From JAWXCF01 sp034440515 (GTDB lineage: Bacteria > Bacteroidota > Bacteroidia > CAILMK01): a stretch of 39,478 nt of DNA. Below the pieces are notes generated by a model, which saw only the letters and a list, made by a program, of their open reading frames with translations, ran no database searches and was not told the DNA's origin. The translations under genes were made by a program, and so were the position numbers. Numbering within the stretch: the stretch's first letter is position 1; each line of letters opens with the position of its first letter. Location: positions 1 to 39,478 of the forward strand of contig JAWXCF010000037.1 in NCBI GenBank assembly GCA_034440515.1. Reading direction: 5' to 3'. Below, piece after piece: positions 1 through 8,100 of the stretch.

Positions 1-109
1 ATCTTATATTCTTTTAGGGATCAAATATTTAAATTCCCCCATCTCAAAATTACAATATCACTTATTTGAAATGTATTATACCGACTAACCCTTACCATCC
101 AAACTTCAT
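1..109. other. non-coding left edge
   Basis: No gene is assignable here. The plus-strand frame starting at base 2 stays open for 28 codons and stops at TAA 86-88, so it could be the C-terminal tail of a plus-strand gene entering from the left. That length is expected by chance in DNA this AT-rich, and the tail is too short to identify. The hairpin at 110-145 would suit as its terminator. Confidence 0.3.
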
Positions 110-145
110 AAAAAAAAGCTATTGAGATAAACTCAACAGCTTTTT
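110..145 (-). terminator. Rho-independent terminator after tRNA-Asn
   Basis: Arms 113-126 and 132-145 form a 14-bp stem around a 5-nt loop (127-131). In minus-strand RNA the only non-Watson-Crick pair is a G-U wobble (121/137). The complement of the A-run at 110-117 gives eight U's at the end of the minus-strand transcript, 14 nt past the tRNA 3' end. Because the stem ends are A/T-rich on both sides, it also has a T-run (141-145) on the plus strand and could work in both directions. Confidence 0.8.
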
Positions 146-159
146 AAAATCTATAGTTG

Positions 160-233
160 CTCCCCCTCTAGGGCTTGAACCTAGGACCCCATGATTAACA
201 GTCATGTGCTCTAACCAACTGAGCTAAGGAGGA
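160..233 (-). tRNA. tRNA-Asn (anticodon GUU)
   Basis: This is a 74-nt cloverleaf read on the minus strand. The acceptor stem is TCCTCCT paired with AGGGGGA, with one T-G wobble. The D stem GCTC/GAGC encloses AGTTGGTTA, the anticodon loop is CTGTTAA with anticodon GTT, and the T stem CTAGG/CCTAG encloses the TTCAAGC loop. The discriminator base is G at position 160. The CCA end is not encoded. The gene has its own promoter (258-288) and terminator (110-145), so it appears to be transcribed separately from the hem/rnhA operon upstream, although read-through is possible. Confidence 0.95.
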
Positions 234-257
234 GTGTTTTTTTAATTAACGTGGGTG

Positions 258-288
258 CAAAATTATAATAATTTCAGACTTAGGCAAA
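258..288 (-). promoter_or_regulatory. promoter of tRNA-Asn (Bacteroidota sigma-70 type)
   Basis: On the minus strand a TTTG box (285-288) is followed after 19 nt by TAATTTTG (258-265). This fits the known Bacteroidota consensus TTTG-N17-23-TAnnTTTG exactly. The tRNA 5' end lies about 25 nt downstream of the -7 box, a short leader that fits a tRNA gene. It is the clearest promoter in the window. Confidence 0.75.
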
Positions 289-304
289 CTAATCTCAATA
301 AATT

Positions 305-787
305 TTACAAAAATTTCATATTTCTTAAATCTTGACTGTTCTCAAATACCGAATCTACTCTGTCAGGGTATATTGCAGCATCTGTTGCCAAGTGGTCACA
401 ATGCTCATTCTCAACGTTCCCAGCGTGGCCTTTCACCCAAATGAACCTTAAGTTTAATCCAATTGACACTTCTAAATACTTTCGCCATAGGTCTTCATTT
501 TTTTTACCTGCGAAATTTGGTTTTTTTGCCCAACTGTAAAGCCAACCCTTGGTTATAGAATCAATCACGTATTTGCTATCGCTGTATATGGATACATCGC
601 TGTCACGCAACTTTATTGCCTCTAGACCTCTAATAACTGCTAGCAGCTCCATTCTATTATTGGTAGTGTGTCTGTAGCCCTCGCTTATCTCTTTCCTGTG
701 CTTACCACTTATCATTACAACACCTATACCACCCCTACCGGGATTGCCTCTGCTACTGCCGTCTGTATAGATAATTATGCCACTCAA
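305..787 (-). CDS. rnhA: ribonuclease HI
   Basis: Cytoplasmic endonuclease that cuts the RNA strand of RNA:DNA hybrids. It is a single RNase H domain of 160 aa, the usual length for bacterial RNase HI. The carboxylate set is complete: D9 in YTDGS, E47 in NNRMEL, D70 in YSDSKYV and D131 in NEHCDHLA, with the active-site histidine H121 in VKGHAG. No ATG precedes the first strand of the fold, so the start is TTG at 787. The stop of the upstream lipoprotein gene (791-793) is in the same frame, separated by a single AGT codon. It is the last protein gene of the hem operon, about 70 nt before tRNA-Asn. Confidence 0.93.
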   Translation of the reverse strand: MSGIIIYTDGSSRGNPGRGGIGVVMISGKHRKEISEGYRHTTNNRMELLAVIRGLEAIKLRDSDVSIYSDSKYVIDSITKGWLYSWAKKPNFAGKKNEDLWRKYLEVSIGLNLRFIWVKGHAGNVENEHCDHLATDAAIYPDRVDSVFENSQDLRNMKFL

Positions 788-790
788 ACT

Positions 791-1111
791 TTATTTGTGT
801 TCAGGTTTTAGGTGTAACATTTCTGTACTGGCATTTATTATTAGTGTATCGTCAGTAATTTGTACAATAGTCATAGTTTTTCTATTACCATTCTTCTCTA
901 CAATAATGCTGTTATTGTCTGCTACATATTCCCATTTTCCGTCAATAGCAGCTTTGCCATACTGCTTGGCCAAATAGGTACCATTTTCATTGAATACGAT
1001 GTGTAAATCATCAATATCGTTCTCCCAACTTCTCGCTAATTTTTCTTGTACTCCACCATTACAACTGCTGAGAAAGGTTGAAATTAGAACAAGTAATAGG
1101 AGTTTTATCAA
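791..1111 (-). CDS. small lipoprotein, lipocalin-like
   Basis: A 106-aa protein with a lipoprotein signal: Lys3, a hydrophobic run and a lipobox LSSC with the acylated Cys at residue 17. It should therefore be anchored in the outer membrane or the periplasmic face. The mature part reads as short beta strands with a GKWEYV motif, resembling small lipocalin-like proteins of Bacteroidota that are often annotated only as hypothetical. The start is TTG at 1111; no ATG or GTG would keep the signal peptide intact. It lies 2 nt after the TonB-dependent receptor stop and 3 nt before rnhA, so it is translated from the same transcript. Function unknown; a role with the receptor is only inferred from position. 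Confidence 0.7.
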   Translation of the reverse strand: MIKLLLLVLISTFLSSCNGGVQEKLARSWENDIDDLHIVFNENGTYLAKQYGKAAIDGKWEYVADNNSIIVEKNGNRKTMTIVQITDDTLIINASTEMLHLKPEHK

Positions 1112-1113
1112 AA

Positions 1114-3453
1114 TTAGAAACTGTAATTAAGTGCTATGCTAGGTAAAATTGGTAATTGGTTTACCCTAATGTTATTCACCCTATCAAAGTAGAATACATT
1201 CTCTCTATTGTAAGTATTAGTTACGCTGGCTATAACTTGAAGTTTTCTGTATTTAGTGAAATCGTATGTCCTTTTTAAAGATACGTCCATTCTGTGGTAT
1301 GTTGACAACCTGCCATTGTTAAGTCCACTATACAATATGCCAAGTAATCCGTTAGACTGAGTGTAATCAGTATTAACCCCACCTTGTTGGAAGTCTATTA
1401 GCTCATAGTAACCTTGAGTCTTGCTGAATGGGAAACCACTACCAAATGCAAATCTTGCTGAAAATTCCCAGTTTTGTGCCTTGCCCAATTTATAGGCTCC
1501 CAATATGTTTAGGTTGTGTCTTCTGTCCCAATGTGGGAAGTAGGTATTGTTGCCATCAAAACGAGTAACCTGACCCAAAGAATAAGAAATATAGAAATAA
1601 GCAGGTTTTTTGTCGTAAGTTATTTGAAAATCAACCCCTTTTGCTAATCCTGTTTCGATAATATAGTCAGACTTTAACGACTGTGGTTTATCATTGTTAG
1701 ATGCGTCATCGTTGTAAATTTTGTTGCGATTTATGTTTGTCAGTTGATTAAAATCTTTCAAATAACCCTCAACCTGTATCCCGATATTTTTAGTAATGTC
1801 TATTTCTGTACCAGCTATTAGATGTCTAGCTTTTTGCAATGCACTCGTAATATTTTTACCATCAAAGTTATTCGGTAGATTTTCTGGACCACTTAAGAAA
1901 CCGTAAAACAAGTTAACCACATCACGATCACTTTGGGCACTAAGCAAATTCTGACTATATAGTCCCCCTGCTGCCTTTAATCTGAATGAAGGGGTAACAT
2001 TAAACTTTAGTCCAAGTCTGGGCTCTGGCGACACCTCGCTAAGTGAAGCATATACGTGTACCCTAAAGCTAGGGTCGATAACTAATTTACCTATTACTTT
2101 ATTATAACGAATGTAACCTGCTATTTCCGTAGTAAAGTCTTGCTGACCTACATTTACTTTAGCAGCATTGGTAAAATTAAAGTCTGTGCTGAAACCGTTT
2201 ATCTGAATTCCATATTTAATTAAGTCTTTGTTGCTAAAGTAGCTAAAGTCAATTCTACCTTGAAAACCACTAATAGAACTTCTTTTTTCAAACTGATCGG
2301 CATCTTTTTGCGAGGTTTTGTAATCGCTAAATGCCAAAGTAGCATCTATGACACTACTGCTATTAGCTGGTACTAAGTGAATTTTACCACCCATACCATA
2401 ACTATTCCATCCGTATTTGGTCAAATTATTTAAGTTAACGTTATCTTTATAGTTAAATCCAAATAGGTTTATAGCACTACCATTTGCACTATTAAAGGAT
2501 AATTTTCCAAACAAATCAGTAAAATTGTAGGGTAAACCATTTTCGTTAGCGTACGGGTAAAATATTTTAGAAGTTTGCTTTAAGTATGATGTCCTGCCTG
2601 TTAGTAAATAACTAGAGCCGCCTTGACCTTCTTTAAACTTCTTAAGAGGACCCTCTAGGCTTAATTTACTTGTAAAAGGACTTACATTCACTTTACCACC
2701 AGTGTGTATTTGATTTCCATCTCTGGTAGTTACGTCTAGAACCGCAGATATTCTACCACCATATTGTGCCCCGAAACCACCAGTAAATACATCTGCATTT
2801 TTAATAATATCTACATCAAATACAGAGAATAAACCGATAGAGTGAAACGGATTATATATAGTCATTCCATCTAGCAATACCATATTTTGAATGGGCGCAC
2901 CCCCCCTCACATAAAATTGTCCACCTTGGTCTCCAGTAAATGTAACCCCTGGAATTATTTGTAAGAATTGGGCTAAGTCTGGTTCTCCACCTATACTCGG
3001 AACATAACCAATCTTTTCAGGTGTAACTTCTATTTTACTAATTTCTACCCGTTCTTTCTTGTTCTGTTCATTACTTCTTACCTCTACCTCAATTCTATTA
3101 ACCTTAGGCGATAAGTAAACATTTTGCAACAATTTACCGCCTTCAGTAATGTTTATGTCTATTTCTGTAGTGTCATATCCAGTTTTATAAACTATAAGTT
3201 TAGCTGGTCCAACTGGAATTTTTATTAAATTAAAGTAACCGTTTATGTCAGTGTACATACGCTTGTCAGTATTCCTAATTCTTACCAAGCTGTAAGACAA
3301 TCTATCTCCGTTTTCCTTATCTAATACAGTCCCTTTAACATCACCAGTTTGGGCAGAACTAATGTTACAAATAGCTACCAAGAATAGAAAAATTAGCAGT
3401 GCGGGCTTGTGTATGTATTTAATCACGAAATAGATTGCAGTTTTTTTTGTCAC
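1114..3453 (-). CDS. TonB-dependent outer-membrane receptor
   Basis: A 779-aa outer-membrane active transporter. A signal peptide ends near SSAQ (residue 35). A carboxypeptidase-regulatory-like beta-sandwich follows (about 38-116), then the plug domain (about 135-245, with VRGG 182-185 and LLDG 193-196), then a beta-barrel ending in an aromatic residue (NYSF). It would be powered by a TonB/ExbB/ExbD complex such as the one at 15544-17529. The start is GTG at 3453; a second in-frame GTG at 3426 would also leave a usable signal peptide. It sits 57 nt after hemL and is followed closely by a lipoprotein gene. Position in a heme operon suggests iron, heme, porphyrin or metal uptake, but receptors of this subgroup have no substrate readable from sequence. 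Confidence 0.9.
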   Translation of the reverse strand: MTKKTAIYFVIKYIHKPALLIFLFLVAICNISSAQTGDVKGTVLDKENGDRLSYSLVRIRNTDKRMYTDINGYFNLIKIPVGPAKLIVYKTGYDTTEIDINITEGGKLLQNVYLSPKVNRIEVEVRSNEQNKKERVEISKIEVTPEKIGYVPSIGGEPDLAQFLQIIPGVTFTGDQGGQFYVRGGAPIQNMVLLDGMTIYNPFHSIGLFSVFDVDIIKNADVFTGGFGAQYGGRISAVLDVTTRDGNQIHTGGKVNVSPFTSKLSLEGPLKKFKEGQGGSSYLLTGRTSYLKQTSKIFYPYANENGLPYNFTDLFGKLSFNSANGSAINLFGFNYKDNVNLNNLTKYGWNSYGMGGKIHLVPANSSSVIDATLAFSDYKTSQKDADQFEKRSSISGFQGRIDFSYFSNKDLIKYGIQINGFSTDFNFTNAAKVNVGQQDFTTEIAGYIRYNKVIGKLVIDPSFRVHVYASLSEVSPEPRLGLKFNVTPSFRLKAAGGLYSQNLLSAQSDRDVVNLFYGFLSGPENLPNNFDGKNITSALQKARHLIAGTEIDITKNIGIQVEGYLKDFNQLTNINRNKIYNDDASNNDKPQSLKSDYIIETGLAKGVDFQITYDKKPAYFYISYSLGQVTRFDGNNTYFPHWDRRHNLNILGAYKLGKAQNWEFSARFAFGSGFPFSKTQGYYELIDFQQGGVNTDYTQSNGLLGILYSGLNNGRLSTYHRMDVSLKRTYDFTKYRKLQVIASVTNTYNRENVFYFDRVNNIRVNQLPILPSIALNYSF

Positions 3454-3489
3454 TAGAAAATAGGCGCTGTAAAATTATTATTTGCAGGG

Positions 3490-3497
3490 CAAAATTA
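3490..3497 (-). promoter_or_regulatory. candidate -7 box before the TonB-dependent receptor
   Basis: The 57-nt gap between hemL and the receptor holds TAATTTTG on the minus strand, a full match to the Bacteroidota -7 consensus and identical to the box of tRNA-Asn. It lies 36 nt before the GTG start. No TTTG box is found 17-23 nt upstream; the nearest is 33 nt away. It may be an internal promoter that lets the receptor be expressed apart from the hem genes. Confidence 0.3.
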
Positions 3498-3510
3498 GGT
3501 TAATATAATT

Positions 3511-4794
3511 TTAATTACTTACCGCCTTTTCAAATGCAGTAAGTGTGAGGTCTAGTTCCGTATCACTGTGTAGCATAGACACAAACCAAGCTTCGTATTG
3601 GCTAGGAGGTATGAAAATACCATTTTCAACTAATCCCCAGAAAAATGATTTAAATCTATTTGTATCAGATTTTTTGGCATCGTTATAGTTATTCACAGGT
3701 CCTTCATTAAAGAATGGGCAAATCATAGACCCGTGCACATTTACCTGAACAGCAACACCTTTTCTATTTGATATTTCTAAGAATCCATCTTTCAAATCGC
3801 TAGTAAACTTTAGTACACTAGTGTACCAATCGGGATTTTCCTTCAACAAGCTTAACAAGGCTATTCCAGATGCCATCGAAAGTGGGTTACCACTTAGAGT
3901 ACCTGCCTGATATACTGGGCCTAAAGGGGCTACCATATTCATTATTTCAGCTCTAGCACCGTAGGCGCCTACAGGTAAACCGCCACCTATTATTTTACCT
4001 AAACAAGTTATATCTGCTTCAATGTTATATACAGCCTGAGCACCACCGAAGTGGTACCTAAAGCCTGTCATTACCTCGTCTAGTATAAGTAGGGTGTTGT
4101 TGTTATTACATAACTCTTTTAATGTTGATAAGAAACCTAATTGTGGCAATACAACACCCATATTTCCCCCAACCGGTTCTATAATTACTGCCGCAACTTC
4201 ATCAGGATATAATTCAAATAGTTGACGTACAGAATCTAAATTATTGTACTCTGCTATCAGGGTATCTTGTACTACGGCTGCTGGTACACCACTGCTGTCT
4301 GGCAAACTAAGAGTTGCTAAACCTGATCCGGCCTGTGCTAATAAATTATCACTGTGACCGTGGTAGCAACCAGCAAATTTTATAATCTTATTTTTGTTGG
4401 TAAAAGCCCTTGCCAGTCTTAAAGCAGACATTATAGCTTCTGTACCACTGTTTACAAATCTTACTTTGTCTATTGCTGGAAATGCATCCTTTACTAATTG
4501 TGCGAGTACAATCTCTCCCTGGCTAGTAGTTCCAAATGTTGTACCCGTGAACACAGTATCTATTATGGCCTGATTAATAACTGGGTGAGCGTGACCAAGA
4601 ATTAGTGGCCCATAGCTACCTATGTAGTCTATGTATTTATTATCGTCTAAGTCAAATATATAGGCACCTTTTCCGGCTTTAGCTGTAATCGGATTACCAC
4701 CTACACTATTAAATGCCCGTACAGGACTATTTACGCCGCCTACAAGATGTTGCAAAGCAAGTTGATGTGATTGCTCAGAATTTGATAAATTCAT
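3511..4794 (-). CDS. hemL: glutamate-1-semialdehyde 2,1-aminomutase
   Basis: PLP enzyme that turns glutamate-1-semialdehyde into 5-aminolevulinate, the second step of the C5 pathway after HemA. It has 427 aa, the normal length. Visible hallmarks are VNSPVRAF (21-28), the cofactor-binding NSGTEA (115-120), ILDEVMTGFR with the PLP-pyridine Asp239, and LGKIIGGGLPVG with Lys267 as the Schiff-base lysine. These distinguish it from ordinary class-III aminotransferases. It begins 3 nt after the HemQ-like gene and is the last tetrapyrrole gene of the operon; its partner hemA is the first. ATG start. Confidence 0.95.
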   Translation of the reverse strand: MNLSNSEQSHQLALQHLVGGVNSPVRAFNSVGGNPITAKAGKGAYIFDLDDNKYIDYIGSYGPLILGHAHPVINQAIIDTVFTGTTFGTTSQGEIVLAQLVKDAFPAIDKVRFVNSGTEAIMSALRLARAFTNKNKIIKFAGCYHGHSDNLLAQAGSGLATLSLPDSSGVPAAVVQDTLIAEYNNLDSVRQLFELYPDEVAAVIIEPVGGNMGVVLPQLGFLSTLKELCNNNNTLLILDEVMTGFRYHFGGAQAVYNIEADITCLGKIIGGGLPVGAYGARAEIMNMVAPLGPVYQAGTLSGNPLSMASGIALLSLLKENPDWYTSVLKFTSDLKDGFLEISNRKGVAVQVNVHGSMICPFFNEGPVNNYNDAKKSDTNRFKSFFWGLVENGIFIPPSQYEAWFVSMLHSDTELDLTLTAFEKAVSN

Positions 4795-4797
4795 TGA

Positions 4798-5517
4798 CTA
4801 GTTATTAGTCGGTAAATCCAAAGCCGATAAACTGCTTTTATAAATATTCTTCAATTCATCTACACTTCTATAGATTCCCATAATTATTGGAGTATCATTT
4901 AGCGTGAATAGTCTCGCTTCAGTCATTCTCAGTTCATAAACTAAGTCACTAAATAGCGACATATCTTCCATTTCGTATGCAACTACAAATTCCTGATCTT
5001 GAATACCAAAGCTATATAATAACAATTGGGTAATATCTGTGTATTTTTTACCAATTACTATGTGACCATTCATCATTTCTTGGCGTTGTTCTCTACTTTT
5101 TAAGTACCAGTCCGCTGTCTTTGAAAATGGATAGATAACAAAATATGGTTTTCTATCTGGAGTAAATGGGTCAAGCTCTTGGGCGCTTTTTTTAGCTTTG
5201 CTATATTGGCTAGGTTTGGTCATTCCCCACAGAGTTTTGCTAGGCAGTATATATTGTCTAAACTTATTTACAGCAGTACCCATAGCTAACATAAAAGTAT
5301 CTATGCTGCTAAGTTCTGTAACCTCTATGTTGCTCCAAACCAAAATGTCGTATTCAGAAATACTAGGACTTACTTGATAGAACCAAGTAGTAGTGCCTAC
5401 CTCTGTTATGCACGTGCAGAAATTATCAATTATGTTTCCTTTGTCCTTTTTATTTAGGTTAAAGAATTCTTGGTTAAATTTATATAGAGCGTAGTAGGTT
5501 AATACTTTATTTTCCAT
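4798..5517 (-). CDS. hemQ: HemQ-like coproheme decarboxylase (chlorite dismutase family)
   Basis: A 239-aa protein of the chlorite-dismutase fold. Family members either decarboxylate coproheme III to heme b with peroxide (HemQ/ChdC) or split chlorite. By my own alignment to Firmicutes HemQ, Tyr129 in VIYPF matches the catalytic tyrosine, His152 in MMNGH the proximal heme ligand, and Gln164 the distal-side glutamine typical of HemQ where chlorite dismutases carry an arginine. The region KPYFVIYPF...DWYLKSREQRQ is strongly HemQ-like. It lies between hemB and hemL with gaps of 5 and 3 nt, which fits heme synthesis rather than chlorite detoxification. The activity is inferred and not visible directly. 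Confidence 0.82.
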   Translation of the reverse strand: MENKVLTYYALYKFNQEFFNLNKKDKGNIIDNFCTCITEVGTTTWFYQVSPSISEYDILVWSNIEVTELSSIDTFMLAMGTAVNKFRQYILPSKTLWGMTKPSQYSKAKKSAQELDPFTPDRKPYFVIYPFSKTADWYLKSREQRQEMMNGHIVIGKKYTDITQLLLYSFGIQDQEFVVAYEMEDMSLFSDLVYELRMTEARLFTLNDTPIIMGIYRSVDELKNIYKSSLSALDLPTNN

Positions 5518-5522
5518 TTTAC

Positions 5523-6494
5523 TTAGTTATTGTCTTTTAAATATTTAACTGCATCTAGTGCAAAGTAGGTTATGATTAAGTCTGCCCCTGCACGTTTAAT
5601 GCTAAGTAACATTTCCATCATCACCTTGTTTCCATCTATCCAGCCTTTTTCTGCGGCTGCCTTTACCATTGCATATTCTCCACTTACATTGTAGGCTACT
5701 ACAGGTAACAGGGTAGTAACTTTAGCTTCTGCTATTATGTCTAGGTATAACATAGCTGGCTTCACCATTACCATATCAGCACCTTCTTCTACATCCATAA
5801 GTATTTCTTTTACAGCTTCACGCTTGTTTGCCACATCCATTTGGTATCCAGCCCTATCGCCAAATTGTGGAGCAGAGCCAGCAGCCTCTCTAAATGGTCC
5901 ATAACAAGAGCTGTAGTATTTGGCTGAATATGCTAAAATACCAACTTGTTTAAAATGATGCTCATCTAGTATGCTTCTAATTGCTGCAACTTGATAGTCC
6001 ATCATTGCACTAGGTGCCACTATGTGTGCGCCAGCTTGTGCGTGACTTAGCGCCATTTTACCCAAAACTTCTACAGACAAATCGTTATCTACATAACCAT
6101 CGTGTATAATTCCACAATGACCGTGAGTAGTGTAGGCACATACACACACATCTGTCATTATAATTAAGTCTGGTTGTAATGCTACTATGGTTTTTATAGC
6201 AAGTTGTATAATACCATCAGAGTTATAACTGTCTTTAGCTAATTCGTCTTTAGTATTTGATATTCCAAATAGCAATACTGACTTTATACCTAAAGCTGCT
6301 ACTTCATTTATTATATTAGATAGTTGGTCTATACTATATCTGTATTGCCCTGGCATAGAGCTTATTGGCTCTACTATATTTGTTCCTTCTCTTACAAAAA
6401 TGGGATAAATAAAGTCTGATATATTCAGATGATTTTCTCTAACTAAGCTTCTAATTCCTGAGTTATATCTGAGTCTTCTAGGTCGAATATTCAT
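5523..6494 (-). CDS. hemB: delta-aminolevulinic acid dehydratase (porphobilinogen synthase)
   Basis: Cytosolic enzyme that condenses two 5-aminolevulinate molecules into porphobilinogen. It has 323 aa, typical for the family. It carries the cysteine-type zinc site Cys117, Cys119 and Cys127 in MTDVCVCAYTTHGHCG, so it should be a zinc-dependent form. The two active-site lysines are Lys192 (SAKYYSSCYGPFR) and Lys245 (MVMVKPAMLYLD), the latter being the Schiff-base lysine. Its ATG directly abuts the hemD stop codon (6495-6497), which indicates tight translational linkage. Confidence 0.96.
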   Translation of the reverse strand: MNIRPRRLRYNSGIRSLVRENHLNISDFIYPIFVREGTNIVEPISSMPGQYRYSIDQLSNIINEVAALGIKSVLLFGISNTKDELAKDSYNSDGIIQLAIKTIVALQPDLIIMTDVCVCAYTTHGHCGIIHDGYVDNDLSVEVLGKMALSHAQAGAHIVAPSAMMDYQVAAIRSILDEHHFKQVGILAYSAKYYSSCYGPFREAAGSAPQFGDRAGYQMDVANKREAVKEILMDVEEGADMVMVKPAMLYLDIIAEAKVTTLLPVVAYNVSGEYAMVKAAAEKGWIDGNKVMMEMLLSIKRAGADLIITYFALDAVKYLKDNN

Positions 6495-7196
6495 TTAAAT
6501 TGTATTTGCTAAACTTTGCTCTACAGCAACTACCATAGCTTCTATATTAGGTTGATTTGCCGTAGCAAATACAGGTATATTTAATGTAGAAATAGCAGCA
6601 GCCGTTGTATTGCCAATAGCGACTGCAAAGTTAGGATAACTATTAAATAAGTCTAAGTTTTTCCAAGCAAATACGGCAGAAGGACTCGCAAAAAAACACA
6701 ATATTGGTCTAGCAGAGAGGATTTGTCTATCTGTGATACTTAATTGCTTTGTTTCTACTGTCTCATATACAACTAACTTAACTATGTACCGATAATTAAC
6801 ATCATAGTCTTTAATCACACTATTAGCACAAGGCCAAAGTATTTTAGCTTCTTTATGGAATTGCCGTTCATCATCGTTTATCAATAGCAGGTTGTTATAC
6901 CCTAATTCTTGAGCAACTTGATATGTTTGTGATCCTATACAGTAGCTAGGCAAAGATTTGAAATACATATGACCTTGCAGACTTATGTGATTGGTGAATA
7001 TAGTAATAGCATTACTACTGGTAAAAATGAGTGCATCCCAAGGTTGAAGTAGGGTAGTGTAATCTATTTCTTTTTCAACAATATTTAGCATCGGTAGTGA
7101 AACAGAATTAATGCCCAAATCACTTAGGTATTTGCTCCATTCCTTATTTCCTTGTACAGTTCTGGTCAATACTACATTATAATCTGACCACTTCAT
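6495..7196 (-). CDS. hemD: uroporphyrinogen-III synthase
   Basis: Converts linear hydroxymethylbilane to uroporphyrinogen III with inversion of ring D. The 233-aa length fits the family, whose sequences are poorly conserved. Recognisable parts are the N-terminal LTRTVQGN, the ALIFTSSNAI segment at the domain hinge, YCIGSQTYQVAQELGY, and near the C-terminus FFASPSAVFAW and VAIGNTTAAAI, in the expected order. It sits 4 nt after hemC and abuts hemB, the usual hemC-hemD-hemB arrangement, which supports the call where sequence alone would be weaker. Confidence 0.9.
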   Translation of the reverse strand: MKWSDYNVVLTRTVQGNKEWSKYLSDLGINSVSLPMLNIVEKEIDYTTLLQPWDALIFTSSNAITIFTNHISLQGHMYFKSLPSYCIGSQTYQVAQELGYNNLLLINDDERQFHKEAKILWPCANSVIKDYDVNYRYIVKLVVYETVETKQLSITDRQILSARPILCFFASPSAVFAWKNLDLFNSYPNFAVAIGNTTAAAISTLNIPVFATANQPNIEAMVVAVEQSLANTI

Positions 7197-7200
7197 ACTA

Positions 7201-8091
7201 CTATTTGCTTTGTAATTCTACTTTCAGCATATTGGCTAGCTCTAGTCCCAATGATTGTGCATCTTTATAATGACCAACTATAGAGTTTCTAGAATTCTTA
7301 CTGCCATCTTCATTAAAGTAGATTCCCTCTATTGTCATTTCATTGTTTTCTACTTGTGCAAAAGCCGCCATTGGCATTTTGCACCCGCCACCTACACCTG
7401 CTAAGAAACTACGCTCTGCTATTGCGCACATATAGGTTGGTACGTGATGCACAGGTCTTAAAGCTTTAGCCAATTCAAGATTTTCTTCAACTCTTGTTTC
7501 AGCAGCCAATATACCTTGCGCAACTGCAGGCAGCATTTCTTGCCTAGTGAAGGTATATGATATTTTATGAGTCATATTTACTCGGTCTAATCCAGCTTTT
7601 GCCAAGATTACGGCATCGACCAAACCTGATTCTATTTTCCCCATTCTGGTAATAATATTACCCCTAATTGGGATGAATTCTAAGTCTGGTCTTAGTAATC
7701 TTAGTTGAAAAATTCTCCTTAAACTACCTGTTCCTATTTTAGAACCATAAGGTAATTCACTAAAGCTAACATTATGGCGAGATACTAGACAATCCTCCCA
7801 ATAACCCCTAACTGGCATAGCTGATAAGGCTAAATTTGGGTGAAGCTCTGTAGGCATATCTTTAAGGCTATGAATGGCTATGTCTATATTGCCAGCTAAT
7901 AGTTCTAGTTCCACCTCTTTCACAAATGCCCCAACTATCTCAATAGCATCGTCACCACTTGTGTGTACAGTCTTAATATGAAAATTAGTATTTGGAGTAT
8001 GTGATTGGATCCAAGATAAGAACAATTTGGTTTGTTCTACAGCTAATAAACTTCCTCGGGTACCAACATTTACATTTAGAATGTCGGACAT
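7201..8091 (-). CDS. hemC: porphobilinogen deaminase (hydroxymethylbilane synthase)
   Basis: Polymerises four porphobilinogen units into hydroxymethylbilane on a covalently bound dipyrromethane cofactor. It has 296 aa. Landmarks are GTRGSLLAVEQT (10-21), HSLKDMP with catalytic Asp78, TGSLRR (121-126), RGNIITRM (143-150) and the cofactor-binding Cys237 in GGGCKMP. The C-terminal domain is slightly short but complete. It lies 9 nt after hemA and 4 nt before hemD. Confidence 0.96.
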   Translation of the reverse strand: MSDILNVNVGTRGSLLAVEQTKLFLSWIQSHTPNTNFHIKTVHTSGDDAIEIVGAFVKEVELELLAGNIDIAIHSLKDMPTELHPNLALSAMPVRGYWEDCLVSRHNVSFSELPYGSKIGTGSLRRIFQLRLLRPDLEFIPIRGNIITRMGKIESGLVDAVILAKAGLDRVNMTHKISYTFTRQEMLPAVAQGILAAETRVEENLELAKALRPVHHVPTYMCAIAERSFLAGVGGGCKMPMAAFAQVENNEMTIEGIYFNEDGSKNSRNSIVGHYKDAQSLGLELANMLKVELQSK

Positions 8092-8100
8092 TATGCAAAA

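Noticed and set aside
777..977. Plus-strand open frame opposite the lipoprotein gene
   Set aside because: It is antisense to a lipoprotein with a clear signal and lipobox, and its own translation is a hydrophobic low-complexity string without a domain.
4798..5517. True chlorite dismutase
   Set aside because: The distal residue aligns as Gln rather than Arg, and the gene sits between hemB and hemL, both pointing to HemQ.
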